Shown here piece after piece: positions 44,061 to 53,156 of a stretch of 64,000 nucleotides of DNA. Source of the DNA: Phycisphaerae bacterium (GTDB lineage: Bacteria; Planctomycetota; Phycisphaerae; Sedimentisphaerales; Anaerobacaceae); assembly GCA_030604525.1 (NCBI GenBank), contig JAUVVQ010000010.1, positions 1-64,000 of the forward strand, written 5' to 3'. The notes beneath the pieces are model-generated. The model saw only the letters and a program-made list of their open reading frames with translations. It was not told the origin of the DNA and did no database searches. How positions within the stretch are numbered: the stretch's first letter is position 1; the number at the start of each line of letters is the position of its first letter. A program made the translations under genes and the position numbers.

Positions 44061-45620
44061 TTAAAAGTCGAATGGACCAAGAGGATTTTTAACTCCGAAT
44101 TCCCGGTATCCAAAGTTGCGGTCGTAAATAAAACCAAAGCCGTAAGTTGCCCGGAAAGAGTTACGCAATACCGCCCGCCACCGCGATGTCGAATGCGTTC
44201 CTATGTTGACCAAATCGTTCGGCTTTATGAAAAAGTCCGGCTGCTCGCCTCGTGATATCTTATCAAGGTCCACCATCACTATCTCTTCATTATTACGGCT
44301 TATCCTTCTTACAACTTCACAATGCTTAGGCCAAGCTAACGAACCTAACCCGCCTGCTGATGCTATCGCCATTTTTAACGTCATAGGACGACCGGTAAGT
44401 CTTATCGCTCCCTGATAATTCGTATTACCCATTACATAAAATTCGCCTATTACATCTACAGGAACATGAATAGTATCGCCCGGCCTAATTACTATATTAT
44501 ATCGCGGGTCTCCTGCAAGAAGCTTATCTGCCGGTATCTTAATTACACGAGTGGTTTCCTCTACTCCCGGTTGACTGTCCCACTCAAAACTTTCCGGGAG
44601 CTGCTCGCTCCATGTTTCCGGCTGTGGGCTTTTTTCAACCTCTTTCATTAGACCTCCTGTTTGCTTCGGCACCCACTTACCGTTCTCAAAAACCCACTCA
44701 ATCTTACCCCTATTCTCTATCAGCGAAGCTACTGGAGCCCCGCCAAGGCGGGACTTCGAAACCGACGCCGGCTCACTAAGCCCCGGCTGCTGGTTTTCCG
44801 CTTCAAAACCTTCCGGCAAAGCTGTCATAACCAATTCTTCTCCGGTTGCCATCTCTGAGGTTGCAACTACCATCCTGTCGGATTCATCAGTTCCTGAATA
44901 AGGTGATATTACCTCAAGCATTTCTTCGGTTGGACTAATAATTTGCTCCGATTTCTTCGGCCCTTCAGCTTCTTCGGATGCCAGCTCACTTACAAGCTCC
45001 TGGCCGCTTATCCGACGGGATACATATATATAGCTTATGTTAAATTGACTAATGCCTCCTCCCGTTGCAAGAGCATCCGCCAGCCGAAAATCATATCGCG
45101 GTACTACATAGCGACTGGGAACAGGCACGCCCTCTCCAAGAATGGAAAATGTCCGACGCTGGGAATTAGCTAACGTTACCGAGACCGTCGGCTCTTTTAG
45201 TAAACTCGTCGAAAGAATCCGACTTATCTCCTGCTCTAATTGCTGTTCCGTCAATCCCGCCGCTTGAACTACACCTACATCAGGTATCGATATCTTACCA
45301 GTCTCTGTTACAACAAAGCTGTCTGAAAACAACATGCCTTCCCGAAAAAGCTCGAATATAGAAACGTTTACAACATCTCCGCTGCCAAAAACATAGTCAA
45401 TCTCTTTGGCAATCAAATCAGATTGTTTCGGCCCCTCTGCTCCCGCCCACGCTACCGGCGTCTCTTCTGCTACTCCCAGAGAATCCAGGATAACATTTAC
45501 TTTAGGTACCGGCCTGAATCGGCCTACCTGGGCTGGGTCCCAGAATTTCACATTACAGCCGGTGTTCATAACTGCAAAAATCAGCAAAAATATATTCGTC
45601 AATACATCCTTTGTTCTCAT
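44061..45620 (-). CDS. Polysaccharide export lipoprotein (Wza-like)
   Basis: A 519-residue outer-membrane export protein. The lipobox VMNTGC lies at the end of the signal peptide. The Poly_export domain follows (YVFGSGDVVNVSIFELF, GKISIPDVGVVQAAGLTEQQ), then SLBB-like segments (STRKS-type TFSILGEGVPVPSRYVV and GEFYVMGNTNYQGAIRLTGR), separated by an unusual 170-residue low-complexity insert. The ATG at 45620 is preferred (GGGAAG seven bases upstream) over a TTG at 45635. First gene of the leftward exosortase operon. Confidence 0.88.
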   Translation of the reverse strand: MRTKDVLTNIFLLIFAVMNTGCNVKFWDPAQVGRFRPVPKVNVILDSLGVAEETPVAWAGAEGPKQSDLIAKEIDYVFGSGDVVNVSIFELFREGMLFSDSFVVTETGKISIPDVGVVQAAGLTEQQLEQEISRILSTSLLKEPTVSVTLANSQRRTFSILGEGVPVPSRYVVPRYDFRLADALATGGGISQFNISYIYVSRRISGQELVSELASEEAEGPKKSEQIISPTEEMLEVISPYSGTDESDRMVVATSEMATGEELVMTALPEGFEAENQQPGLSEPASVSKSRLGGAPVASLIENRGKIEWVFENGKWVPKQTGGLMKEVEKSPQPETWSEQLPESFEWDSQPGVEETTRVIKIPADKLLAGDPRYNIVIRPGDTIHVPVDVIGEFYVMGNTNYQGAIRLTGRPMTLKMAIASAGGLGSLAWPKHCEVVRRISRNNEEIVMVDLDKISRGEQPDFFIKPNDLVNIGTHSTSRWRAVLRNSFRATYGFGFIYDRNFGYREFGVKNPLGPFDF

Positions 45621-45659
45621 AAAACAGCTTCCCAACGATAAAAACTTCTAATGCATCAA

Positions 45660-45704
45660 TTAGGCCTCCGTACTGTTGAGAATTATCGGTTTCAGATAAC
45701 CTAA
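45660..45704 (-). other. Possible small three-way-junction leader
   Basis: In the leader of the polysaccharide operon, TTAGG and CCTAA can close a junction holding two small hairpins: TTATC-TGAAACC-GATAA and CTC-AACAGTACG-GAG. Stems are short and chance is a real alternative. It does not match the c-di-GMP riboswitch consensus. Confidence 0.2.
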
Positions 45705-45761
45705 GCTTAACTTTTTTTAATTGATGTAAAGCTTTTACTAAAAAGTAATTAAATACTAATG

Positions 45762-45787
45762 CATTCTTCGTAATATTACGAAGAATG
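45762..45787. promoter_or_regulatory. Perfect 26-bp palindrome upstream of the EPS operon
   Basis: The halves CATTCTTCGTAAT and ATTACGAAGAATG are exact reverse complements. It lies about 142 bases before the start of the export lipoprotein gene, with no gene between, and is a good candidate operator for a dimeric regulator. A half-site-like ACGAAGAA recurs nearby at about 45809. Confidence 0.5.
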
Positions 45788-46571
45788 AATCTGCCGCTGA
45801 GACAAACTACGAAGAACAGTCGCCGAATACCTAAAAAAATGGACTGTTTAAAACAACAACATCCTCCAAACACAATAAACTATGCTCTATACTATACTTA
45901 CAAAAACCCAAAAAGAGGTTTCATGCAGTGCTCGTTCTTAAAAACGGCCTTTGATGCGCTAACAATTTATTAATACTTTTCTGCTTACGTCTTTGTTCGT
46001 TCCTTTTATCATTCTGGCTGCCCGATAATAACTCGTCCTCTAATACTGCAGGGAAAACCATTCTACGTAAAAATTGCCTGAAAAAAATGTGAACTGAAAT
46101 ATGCAAAAACGATTTATACCCACCGAAATGCTGAAAAAAGGGCTTTCGGACTGTTTAAAGCACTCTGGAAGAAGATGCCGCCTTAGCCGACTGCCGGTCA
46201 ACAGAGCGGCCGAGCAATACAAGAAGACAAACAGGTAAGTTTGCATCTTTACTTTTTACCTGATGTTAAGCCCCCCATATCCAAAACACATCTTACTCTA
46301 AGAGCATTATAGCTAAACCCCGGAACCAAAAGATGAATATAGTGTTAATACAAAAACGTACCCCGCACAAAAAGAGCTTTTGCTCGGTGGTTTTGGCGAC
46401 GGGACACTTACATATCTTTTTCATTGTCCCTATGGACATTATCGGACTTCTTTCTGGTTTATTCGGGCCTCGTGACAAGCAGCACACTCCCAGCCTTCGT
46501 AGCCGCAACTACTACGGCCCAGTAGGCACTTCGCCAGAGTACTAAGCAACTCGAAATCTGCTCACCAAGGG
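45788..46571. other. Long intergenic region between EPS operon and nifJ
   Basis: About 780 bases with no supported gene. A short leftward frame just after nifJ (about 46440-46550) reads CGYEGWECAACHEARINQKE with a CxxCH haem-binding-like motif, but it starts at TTG, has no ribosome site and is only 36 codons. No strong terminator or repeat was seen. Confidence 0.4.
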
Positions 46572-49500
46572 TTACTCAGACTTCTTTTCCGTCTGTAGCG
46601 GAAGCTGTGACAACTGTTTCATCAACTGTAATTTGCTCAATACATCCGCCTTGGCGAGCACTAACAGCTTCGAGGCAACTTCCGGCTGTTCCTTCTGAAG
46701 ACTGCGATAACGGTTCTCGCCATATATATATTCTTCTAATTCGATGCTCGGCGGCTTCGAATCAAGCTGCAGCGGATTTTTACCCTCCTTTTTCAATCGC
46801 GGGTCGAACCTGTATAACAGCCAGTAACCGCTGTCCACCGCCTTTCGCTGTTCATCGTATCCCTTCCTCATATTGATACCGTGAGCAATGCAGTGTGAAT
46901 ACGCAATTATAAGAGACGGACCAGGGAAGCTTTCCGCTTCCACGAAGGTCTTAACCACCTGGTTGGGATTCGCCCCCATTGCGACACGCCCGACATAAAC
47001 TTCACCGTATGTCATTACCATAAGCGCTATATCCTTCTTCGCCAAAGGTTTACCAGCCGCCGCAAATTTCGCTACCGCTCCTCGAGGCGTGGACTTCGAC
47101 ATCTGTCCGCCGGTATTAGAATATACCTCCGTATCAAGCACAAGAATGTTCACATCCGCCCCGCTCGCCAGAACATGGTCAAGACCGCCGTAACCTATAT
47201 CATAAGCCCACCCGTCGCCGCCAATCGCCCAAACGGATTTCCTTACAAGGTAATCCGCTACGTCTAACAGCTCATCGCACCGGCAAGCATCGTCGGCTTT
47301 TTTACACTGTGATTTCAACTGCTCTACTCGCTCACGCTGCTGCTCTATCTTCTGGCCGGATGCATCATTCGATATTGTCGCCGCTTTAATCTCTTCGGCA
47401 AGCTGCTCGTCAACACAACCGGCCTGAACGGCTTTACCTAAAAGCCAAAGTGCTCTTTCCTTAAATTTGTCAACTGTAAGACGCATCCCCATAGCAAACT
47501 CAGCGTTATCTTCGAACAAGCTGTTGCTCCAGGCAGGCCCCCGGCCATCCGAACGCTTCGTATAAGGTGTCGTTGGAAGATTACCTCCATATATCGACGA
47601 GCAACCCGTCGCATTACCGATAAAAGCCCTGTCGCCAAATAACTGGGTTAGAAGCTTAACGTAAGACGTCTCCCCGCAACCAGGACAAGCTCCCGAATAT
47701 TCAAACAACGGCTGTATCAACTGACTGCCCTTCAAAGTATCGGCTTTGAACAACTTCGAATCCGTATTCGGTATCGAAAGGAAGTAGTCGTAATTCTCAC
47801 ATTCTGACTCTCTCAGCGGCTCCTGCAGGGCCATATTTATCGCTTTCTTACCCGTCGGTTTCTTGTTCTCATCTTTCTGCTGCGCCGGGCACATCTCTAC
47901 GCAAAGTCTGCAACCCGTACAATCCTCCGGCGCAACCTGAACTGTAAACTTCATCCCGGAAAAATCCTTACCCTTCGCATCTACGCTTTTAAACCTCTCA
48001 GGGGAATCTTTAAGATAATCCGGATTGTAGGCCTTTATCCTTATCGCCGCATGAGGACATACTGCCGAACATCTTCCGCACTGGATGCACAATTCCGGCT
48101 CCCATACAGGTATATTCACCGCTATATTACGCTTTTCATATTGAGTCGTCCCGCTGGGAAACTTACCGTCCACAGGCATCTTACTAACCGGAAGCTCATC
48201 GCCCTTCCTGCAAAGCATCGGTGCCGTAACTTCTTTAACAAAATCAGGCGCATCTTCCGGCACCGCCGAACGCATCTCTATCTTACTTGTTACCTTATCT
48301 GGAACCTGGACCTCATAAAGATGCTCCAACGCACCGTCAACTGCCGCATAGTTCATCTCGACTACCTTCTCACCCTTCCTGCCGTAAGTCTTCTTGATTG
48401 CATCCTTAATCGCCTTTATCGATTGCTCAAGAGGAATAATGTTGCTTATCTTGAAAAACGCCATCTGCATTATCACATTAATCCGCGGCCCCAGACCTAT
48501 CTCCTGGGCAAGAGATATCGCATCAATAACATAAAACTTCAGCTTTTTGCCTATCATCTGCTTTTGTACATCCTCCGGAAGGGTATCCCATACCTCATCA
48601 GCCCCGTGCATACTCGTAAGAAGAAATGTCGCCCCGTCTTTCGCTGATGAAAGCATATCGTATTTCTCTAAAAAGCTCGGGTTATGGCACGCTACAAAGT
48701 CCGCCCGCCTTATCAAGTAGGGTTTACGTAATCTATTTCCCCCGAAACGAAGGTGAGATATCGTCATCGCACCTGCCTTCTTCGAATCATACACAAAGTA
48801 ACCCTGGGCGTAATTGTCCGTCTGCTCTCCGATAATCTTGATAGAATTCTTATTCGCCCCTACCGTTCCGTCCGAGCCGAGACCATAGAACATTGCCGAA
48901 TAAACGCCTTTTTCTTCTATCTCAAAATTCTCATCAACAGCAACGCTGGTATGCATAACATCATCATTTATACCAACCGTAAAGCTGCGTTTCGGCTTCG
49001 ACGCATCCAGATTATCATAAACCCCCTTGACCATTGCAGGCGTAAATTCTTTAGAACCAAGACCGTATCGTCCACCGACTATTACCGGATAATTATCAAA
49101 AGCTGTCTCTCCCGCCGCCATTGCTTCCCCAACCGAAGTCCGAATATCAAGATATAATGGCTCGCCAAGCGAACCCGGCTCCTTCGTTCGGTCCAACACT
49201 GCTATTTTCTTAACCGTCTCAGGTAACGCACCAATAAACGCCTTCAGACTGAAGGGTCTGAATAATCGAACTTTAACTACGCCTACCTTCTCGCCCTGCG
49301 AGGCAAGAAATTCAGCCGTCTCATGAGCCGTATCCGCTCCTGAGCCCATCAACACTATGACCTTTTCTGCATCCTCGGCCCCGACATAATCAAACAGATG
49401 ATACTGCCTGCCGAGGACCTTCGCGAATTTATCCATCGTCGCCTGCACAATATCCGGAGTCGCATTATAGTATTTATTGACCGTCTCACGCCCCTGAAAA

Positions 49501-50186
49501 TATACATCCGGATTCTGAGCCGTCCCGCTTATCATTGGCCTGTCCGGCAGCAACGCGCGCGACTTCACCTCTGATACAAGCTTGTCATCTATTATTGCCC
49601 GTATATCATCAAAGCTGAGTTCCTCTATCTTCTGTATCTCATGACTGCTCCGGAATCCATCGAAAAAATGCAAAAATGGAACTCGGGAAGCTAACGTTGA
49701 CTGCTGGGCTATCAATGCGAAATCCATAATCTCCTGAATATTACAGGAGCTCAGCATCGCAAAGCCCGTGCCTCGGCAAGCCATCACATCCGAATGGTCG
49801 CCGAATATCGAAAGCGCCTGACAGGCCAAAGACCTCGCAGATACATGAAATACCGTCGGAAGCAGCTCGCCTGCTATCTTGTACATATTCGGTATCATAA
49901 GCAAAAGTCCCTGGGACGCCGTAAACGTCGTCGTCAACGCTCCCGCTGCTAAAGCTCCATGCACCGCTCCGGAGGCACCGCCTTCGGACTGCATCTCGGT
50001 AACTGACGGAACTGTACCCCAGATATTTACATCTCCTTTTGCACTCTTGGCATCGGCTATCTCGCCCATCGAAGAGCTTGGAGTAATAGGATAAATTGCT
50101 ATTACTTCATTGGTTGCATGGGCTATTACTGCTGCTGCCGTATTACCGTCAATCGTTTTTAAATTAAAAGACTTTTTGCCGCTCAT
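46572..50186 (-). CDS. nifJ: Pyruvate:ferredoxin (flavodoxin) oxidoreductase
   Basis: A 1204-residue single-chain enzyme converting pyruvate and CoA to acetyl-CoA and CO2 with reduced ferredoxin, central to anaerobic carbon metabolism. In order: domain I with IYPITPSSSMGE, domain II (CoA binding), two [4Fe-4S] motifs CIQCGRCSAVCPHAAI and CTGCRLCVEMCPAQ, a third cluster cysteine region SGACPGCGETSY, and the thiamine diphosphate domain GDGWAYDIGYGGLDHVLASG with DTEVYSNTGGQMSKSTP. AAGGAAGG precedes the ATG at 50186. It is a single-gene unit. Confidence 0.98.
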   Translation of the reverse strand: MSGKKSFNLKTIDGNTAAAVIAHATNEVIAIYPITPSSSMGEIADAKSAKGDVNIWGTVPSVTEMQSEGGASGAVHGALAAGALTTTFTASQGLLLMIPNMYKIAGELLPTVFHVSARSLACQALSIFGDHSDVMACRGTGFAMLSSCNIQEIMDFALIAQQSTLASRVPFLHFFDGFRSSHEIQKIEELSFDDIRAIIDDKLVSEVKSRALLPDRPMISGTAQNPDVYFQGRETVNKYYNATPDIVQATMDKFAKVLGRQYHLFDYVGAEDAEKVIVLMGSGADTAHETAEFLASQGEKVGVVKVRLFRPFSLKAFIGALPETVKKIAVLDRTKEPGSLGEPLYLDIRTSVGEAMAAGETAFDNYPVIVGGRYGLGSKEFTPAMVKGVYDNLDASKPKRSFTVGINDDVMHTSVAVDENFEIEEKGVYSAMFYGLGSDGTVGANKNSIKIIGEQTDNYAQGYFVYDSKKAGAMTISHLRFGGNRLRKPYLIRRADFVACHNPSFLEKYDMLSSAKDGATFLLTSMHGADEVWDTLPEDVQKQMIGKKLKFYVIDAISLAQEIGLGPRINVIMQMAFFKISNIIPLEQSIKAIKDAIKKTYGRKGEKVVEMNYAAVDGALEHLYEVQVPDKVTSKIEMRSAVPEDAPDFVKEVTAPMLCRKGDELPVSKMPVDGKFPSGTTQYEKRNIAVNIPVWEPELCIQCGRCSAVCPHAAIRIKAYNPDYLKDSPERFKSVDAKGKDFSGMKFTVQVAPEDCTGCRLCVEMCPAQQKDENKKPTGKKAINMALQEPLRESECENYDYFLSIPNTDSKLFKADTLKGSQLIQPLFEYSGACPGCGETSYVKLLTQLFGDRAFIGNATGCSSIYGGNLPTTPYTKRSDGRGPAWSNSLFEDNAEFAMGMRLTVDKFKERALWLLGKAVQAGCVDEQLAEEIKAATISNDASGQKIEQQRERVEQLKSQCKKADDACRCDELLDVADYLVRKSVWAIGGDGWAYDIGYGGLDHVLASGADVNILVLDTEVYSNTGGQMSKSTPRGAVAKFAAAGKPLAKKDIALMVMTYGEVYVGRVAMGANPNQVVKTFVEAESFPGPSLIIAYSHCIAHGINMRKGYDEQRKAVDSGYWLLYRFDPRLKKEGKNPLQLDSKPPSIELEEYIYGENRYRSLQKEQPEVASKLLVLAKADVLSKLQLMKQLSQLPLQTEKKSE

Positions 50187-50500
50187 ATTTATTACCTTCC
50201 TTAATATGGTTCCATATTTTTTATTTTTCTATCCGTGTCTATCTGCCAATGTATTCAAAAAAGCGTGCCGCTCGGCAAATATAAAAAGGCATTCCTCCCG
50301 TTAAAAGTCTTTGTGATTTCTAACAGGATAAATATTTATACTACTTTTAAACCGGCTAAGCAATGAAAAATTCTCACTAATTTCAAAGTCCGCTATTCTC
50401 TGCTGCAACTTTCTGCTGCTCAAAAAACATCGGCCAGCTCAAATAACATTCCTGCTGCCTTGAGTACACACTTAAAAAAAACATTGCCCGAATAAAAACA
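50187..50500. other. Intergenic stretch between nifJ and the arylsulfotransferase-like gene
   Basis: Divergent region with no supported gene. It must hold the nifJ promoter on the minus strand, but no convincing pair of boxes was recognised. Confidence 0.35.
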
Positions 50501-50528
50501 TTGCAAAAACTCTGTTCCCTAGTATTAT
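50501..50528 (+). promoter_or_regulatory. Promoter of the arylsulfotransferase-like gene
   Basis: TTGCAA (50501-50506) and TATTAT (50523-50528) with a 16-base spacer, 84 bases before the ATG. The leader ends in a strong AGGAGGAG. Confidence 0.45.
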
Positions 50529-50612
50529 GAATGCTGTTCTGCGCAAATAGTGAATCGCAGAACCAGACGGGTATAAACGAAATGTTGCTTTTTATCATAG
50601 GAGGAGCTTAAA

Positions 50613-51824
50613 ATGGTCAGTATAACAAAAAAGGGAAAACTCATATCTGTAATACTCTTGACATACCTCTGCTTTGCTTCCTTGCTCATCGCCGATTCAT
50701 TCAAATTCCCCAAAGGAATCACCCTCTATAAACCACAGGAGTGCTGGAATGGATACACCCTCGTCCCCTACGAATCCGGCTTGATTCTCATAATCGATAT
50801 GAACGGAAATGTAGTGCACAAATGGGATATCGGCACCGAAAGAGCACGCCTGCTGGAAAACGGTAACATCGTTGTAATGCAGCAGAACAAAGCACGCGAA
50901 TATGACTGGGACGGTAAACTCCTATGGGAATACAAAGTCCCTATTGGATCAGGTAAGGCCACGGGATATCCAACCCCCGGCTTCATTCACCACGATATGC
51001 AAAGACTACCCAACGGTAACACTATCTTTATATACCACGAACCCGTTCCGGATGAATATATAAAATTAGTAAACAACCCGAGAAGAAAATCAAAAACAAT
51101 CATCGGTGACTGCATCTGCGAAGTTAATAAAAAAGGAGAGGTTGTTTGGGAATGGCACGAATACAAACATCTCGACCTGAACGAATATACAAAAGAAGAG
51201 CTCTTTGACTGGACACATACAAACACCGTTACCGTACTCCCTTTAAACCACTGGTACAACGAAGGACACAAAGAGTTCAAACCAGGCAATATCCTCATTT
51301 GCCCAAGGCATCTCGATAAAATTATTCTCATCGATAAGGAAACAAAAGAAATCGTCTGGACCTATACCAGTGAATATCTCGGCGGACTCGGACATCCACA
51401 CGAACCATATATGATAGAACCTGGCCTGTCCGGAGCAGGCAACATACTTATCTTCGATAACGGCGTCGGACCAAATCGCTCAGACATAAAGGGAATTACT
51501 GCTATCCTCGAAATAGATCCACTCACCAAAAAAATCGTCTGGATATATCAGGATGGAAAGAAATTCTTCAGCTCCATACAAGGCACGGAACAACGATTGC
51601 CTAACGGCAACACTTTCATTTGTGAGTCCACGCAGGGCAGAATATTCGAGGTTACACCGTCAAGCGAAATCGTCTGGGAATACGTTATGCCTCCCTTCCC
51701 CGGAAGAAAGGGCAAACACGGTAGCGGAACAAGACCACACAGGTATCCTTACGACTATTGCCCCCAGCTAAAAAATTTAACAAAACCAAAAACCTCAGCA
51801 GTAATACCGGAGGAAAACCAATAA
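50613..51824 (+). CDS. Arylsulfotransferase (ASST) family beta-propeller protein
   Basis: A 403-residue exported protein. The signal peptide is at 1-27 (LISVILLTYLCFASLLIADS). It is followed by repeated propeller blades with the pattern [L/M]PNGNT and EIVWEY (LLENGNIVVMQ, RLPNGNTIFIYHEP, RLPNGNTFICEST, SSEIVWEYVMPP), as in the arylsulfotransferase/ASST family. In enzymes of that family a histidine accepts sulfate; LGHPHEP or WTHTNTV could supply it here. Many homologues lack proven activity. AGGAGGAG precedes the ATG. Confidence 0.82.
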   Translation: MVSITKKGKLISVILLTYLCFASLLIADSFKFPKGITLYKPQECWNGYTLVPYESGLILIIDMNGNVVHKWDIGTERARLLENGNIVVMQQNKAREYDWDGKLLWEYKVPIGSGKATGYPTPGFIHHDMQRLPNGNTIFIYHEPVPDEYIKLVNNPRRKSKTIIGDCICEVNKKGEVVWEWHEYKHLDLNEYTKEELFDWTHTNTVTVLPLNHWYNEGHKEFKPGNILICPRHLDKIILIDKETKEIVWTYTSEYLGGLGHPHEPYMIEPGLSGAGNILIFDNGVGPNRSDIKGITAILEIDPLTKKIVWIYQDGKKFFSSIQGTEQRLPNGNTFICESTQGRIFEVTPSSEIVWEYVMPPFPGRKGKHGSGTRPHRYPYDYCPQLKNLTKPKTSAVIPEENQ

Positions 51825-51845
51825 AACTGCTCAGCCAGGGATAAA

Positions 51846-52034
51846 TTATACCGATTGGAATATTGACCTAACAGAGCATGGAGCGTAAGCGACGGGCAAA
51901 AAAGATTTACGTAGTAATACTAATTGGATTTAGTTAATACGCCGAGTGATGTCATTACGAGGCAACGAAGTCACCACGCAATGACATTTTACTGTTGTCG
52001 TACGAAGCGTTATAATCAAATCCAATCGGTATAA
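51846..52034. mobile_element. MITE-like element with 14-bp terminal inverted repeats
   Basis: TTATACCGATTGGA (51846-51859) is the exact reverse complement of TCCAATCGGTATAA (52021-52034), enclosing a 189-bp element with no coding capacity. An internal AATTGGATTTAGTT segment resembles the ends. The middle carries a GTCATTACGAGGCAACGAAG-type palindromic repeat related to those around the GIY-YIG gene. A clear target duplication was not found. Confidence 0.55.
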
Positions 52035-52041
52035 ATCGCAG

Positions 52042-52077
52042 TTAAACCACGCACATATATTAAACCACGCACATATA
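52042..52077. repeat. 18-bp perfect tandem repeat
   Basis: TTAAACCACGCACATATA occurs twice in direct succession, eight bases after the MITE-like element, and is followed by TTAAATAC. Probably a replication slippage product near the element. Confidence 0.7.
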
Positions 52078-52197
52078 TTAAATACAATTGGTGTTATATC
52101 CTCTTCTGTTCTCCCCTGACCTCCCCGGCTAAAAAACAGGCATTTGAAAAAAACAGGGTTTTTATGAAACGAAAAGCCGGCCAAAACAGTCTATAAC

Positions 52198-52271
52198 AAA
52201 AAAGGAGTACCAAACCAAGGCCTCTTGAACACCACACCCATATGGTCAAAAGAACGCCCAGTCGATACTCC
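52198..52271 (-). ncRNA. Candidate structured small RNA or 3' element
   Basis: Read leftward, GGAGTA (52266-52271) pairs with TACTCC (52204-52209), which is followed directly by TTTTTT. Inside, CTTTTGA pairs with TCAAGAG and encloses a CCATATGG segment. The nested stems and T-tail fit a rho-independently terminated RNA of about 70 nt. It is 215 bases downstream of the response regulator stop in the same direction, so it may instead be a long terminator of that operon. No known RNA family was matched. The remaining 52272-52485 shows nothing else. Confidence 0.4.
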
Positions 52272-52485
52272 TATTCTCAAGAAAAAGCTGCCTTCACCCC
52301 GTCAGATATATAATTGTTATCTAACAGGGTAAATCACTTCAGCTTTAAATCTCTAAGTATATATTATACTTCCTAAAAAGCAAATTACTTATCAGGTTCT
52401 CCCTGATTTATGCGGTAGAAATCCCTTACATTTAGCGGACAGCAGATAGAAGAAAAAAACTATACGCTGCACGCTGCAGCTACTC

Positions 52486-53139
52486 TTAACCATCAAGCGA
52501 GGTCAAACCCTTACGAACCGCATATTTGGTCAGCTCTGCCACCGAATATAAATCCAGCTTATTCATCATCTGACGACGGTGCGTCTCAACCGTCTTTACA
52601 CTAATATGAAGCTTCAACGCAATCTGCTTCGTCGTCTTACCCTCTGCCAATATCTGAAGTACCTCGCGTTCCCTGTCTGTCAACACCTGCCCACTCCGAG
52701 CATTTCCCTTTGAGAGATGATGCAGGTAATCTTCTACTACCACACCCGATATCACAGGGCTTAAATACTTCTTCCCGGCCATAACTGTTCGTATCGCACG
52801 GCTCAATTCCTCGAACGCACAATCCTTAAGCAAATAGCCCGACGCTCCGCTTTTTAACATCTCCGCCACAAAAAGATTATCTGAATGTATCGATAAAGCT
52901 ATTATCTTCGTATCACTAAAATTGCTTAAAATCTGACGAGATGCTTCCATACCGTTCAAGTCCGGCATACTTACATCCATTATCACAATATCCGGCTTAA
53001 GCTCACCGGCAAGCTTAACTGCATCACGACCGTTCTGTGCCTCACCTAATACCTCCATATCAGATTCATTATCAAGAAGCGAACGAAGCCCTTGACGAAT
53101 TATCTTATGGTCATCAACTATCAATATTCTAATTTTCAT
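52486..53139 (-). CDS. NarL/FixJ-type response regulator
   Basis: A 217-residue regulator. The receiver domain has the acidic pocket LIVDDHK and the phospho-acceptor Asp55 in IVIMDVSMPDLNG. The LuxR-type helix-turn-helix is at about 150-210 (LTDREREVLQILAEGKTTKQ, IALKLHISVKTVETHRRQMM). Phosphorylation by the adjacent sensor kinase would let it bind target promoters. GGAAAGG is just before the ATG; the gap to the kinase gene is 17 bases. Confidence 0.95.
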   Translation of the reverse strand: MKIRILIVDDHKIIRQGLRSLLDNESDMEVLGEAQNGRDAVKLAGELKPDIVIMDVSMPDLNGMEASRQILSNFSDTKIIALSIHSDNLFVAEMLKSGASGYLLKDCAFEELSRAIRTVMAGKKYLSPVISGVVVEDYLHHLSKGNARSGQVLTDREREVLQILAEGKTTKQIALKLHISVKTVETHRRQMMNKLDLYSVAELTKYAVRKGLTSLDG

Positions 53140-53156
53140 ACCTTTCCTGTTTACCT

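Noticed and set aside
45640-45760. Cyclic di-GMP riboswitch before the exopolysaccharide operon
   Set aside because: The conserved GEMM core segments are not present; only weak short stems were found.
46440-46550. Short leftward frame with a CAACH haem-like motif downstream of nifJ
   Set aside because: Only 36 codons from a TTG, no ribosome site, no other cytochrome feature; the motif can arise by chance.
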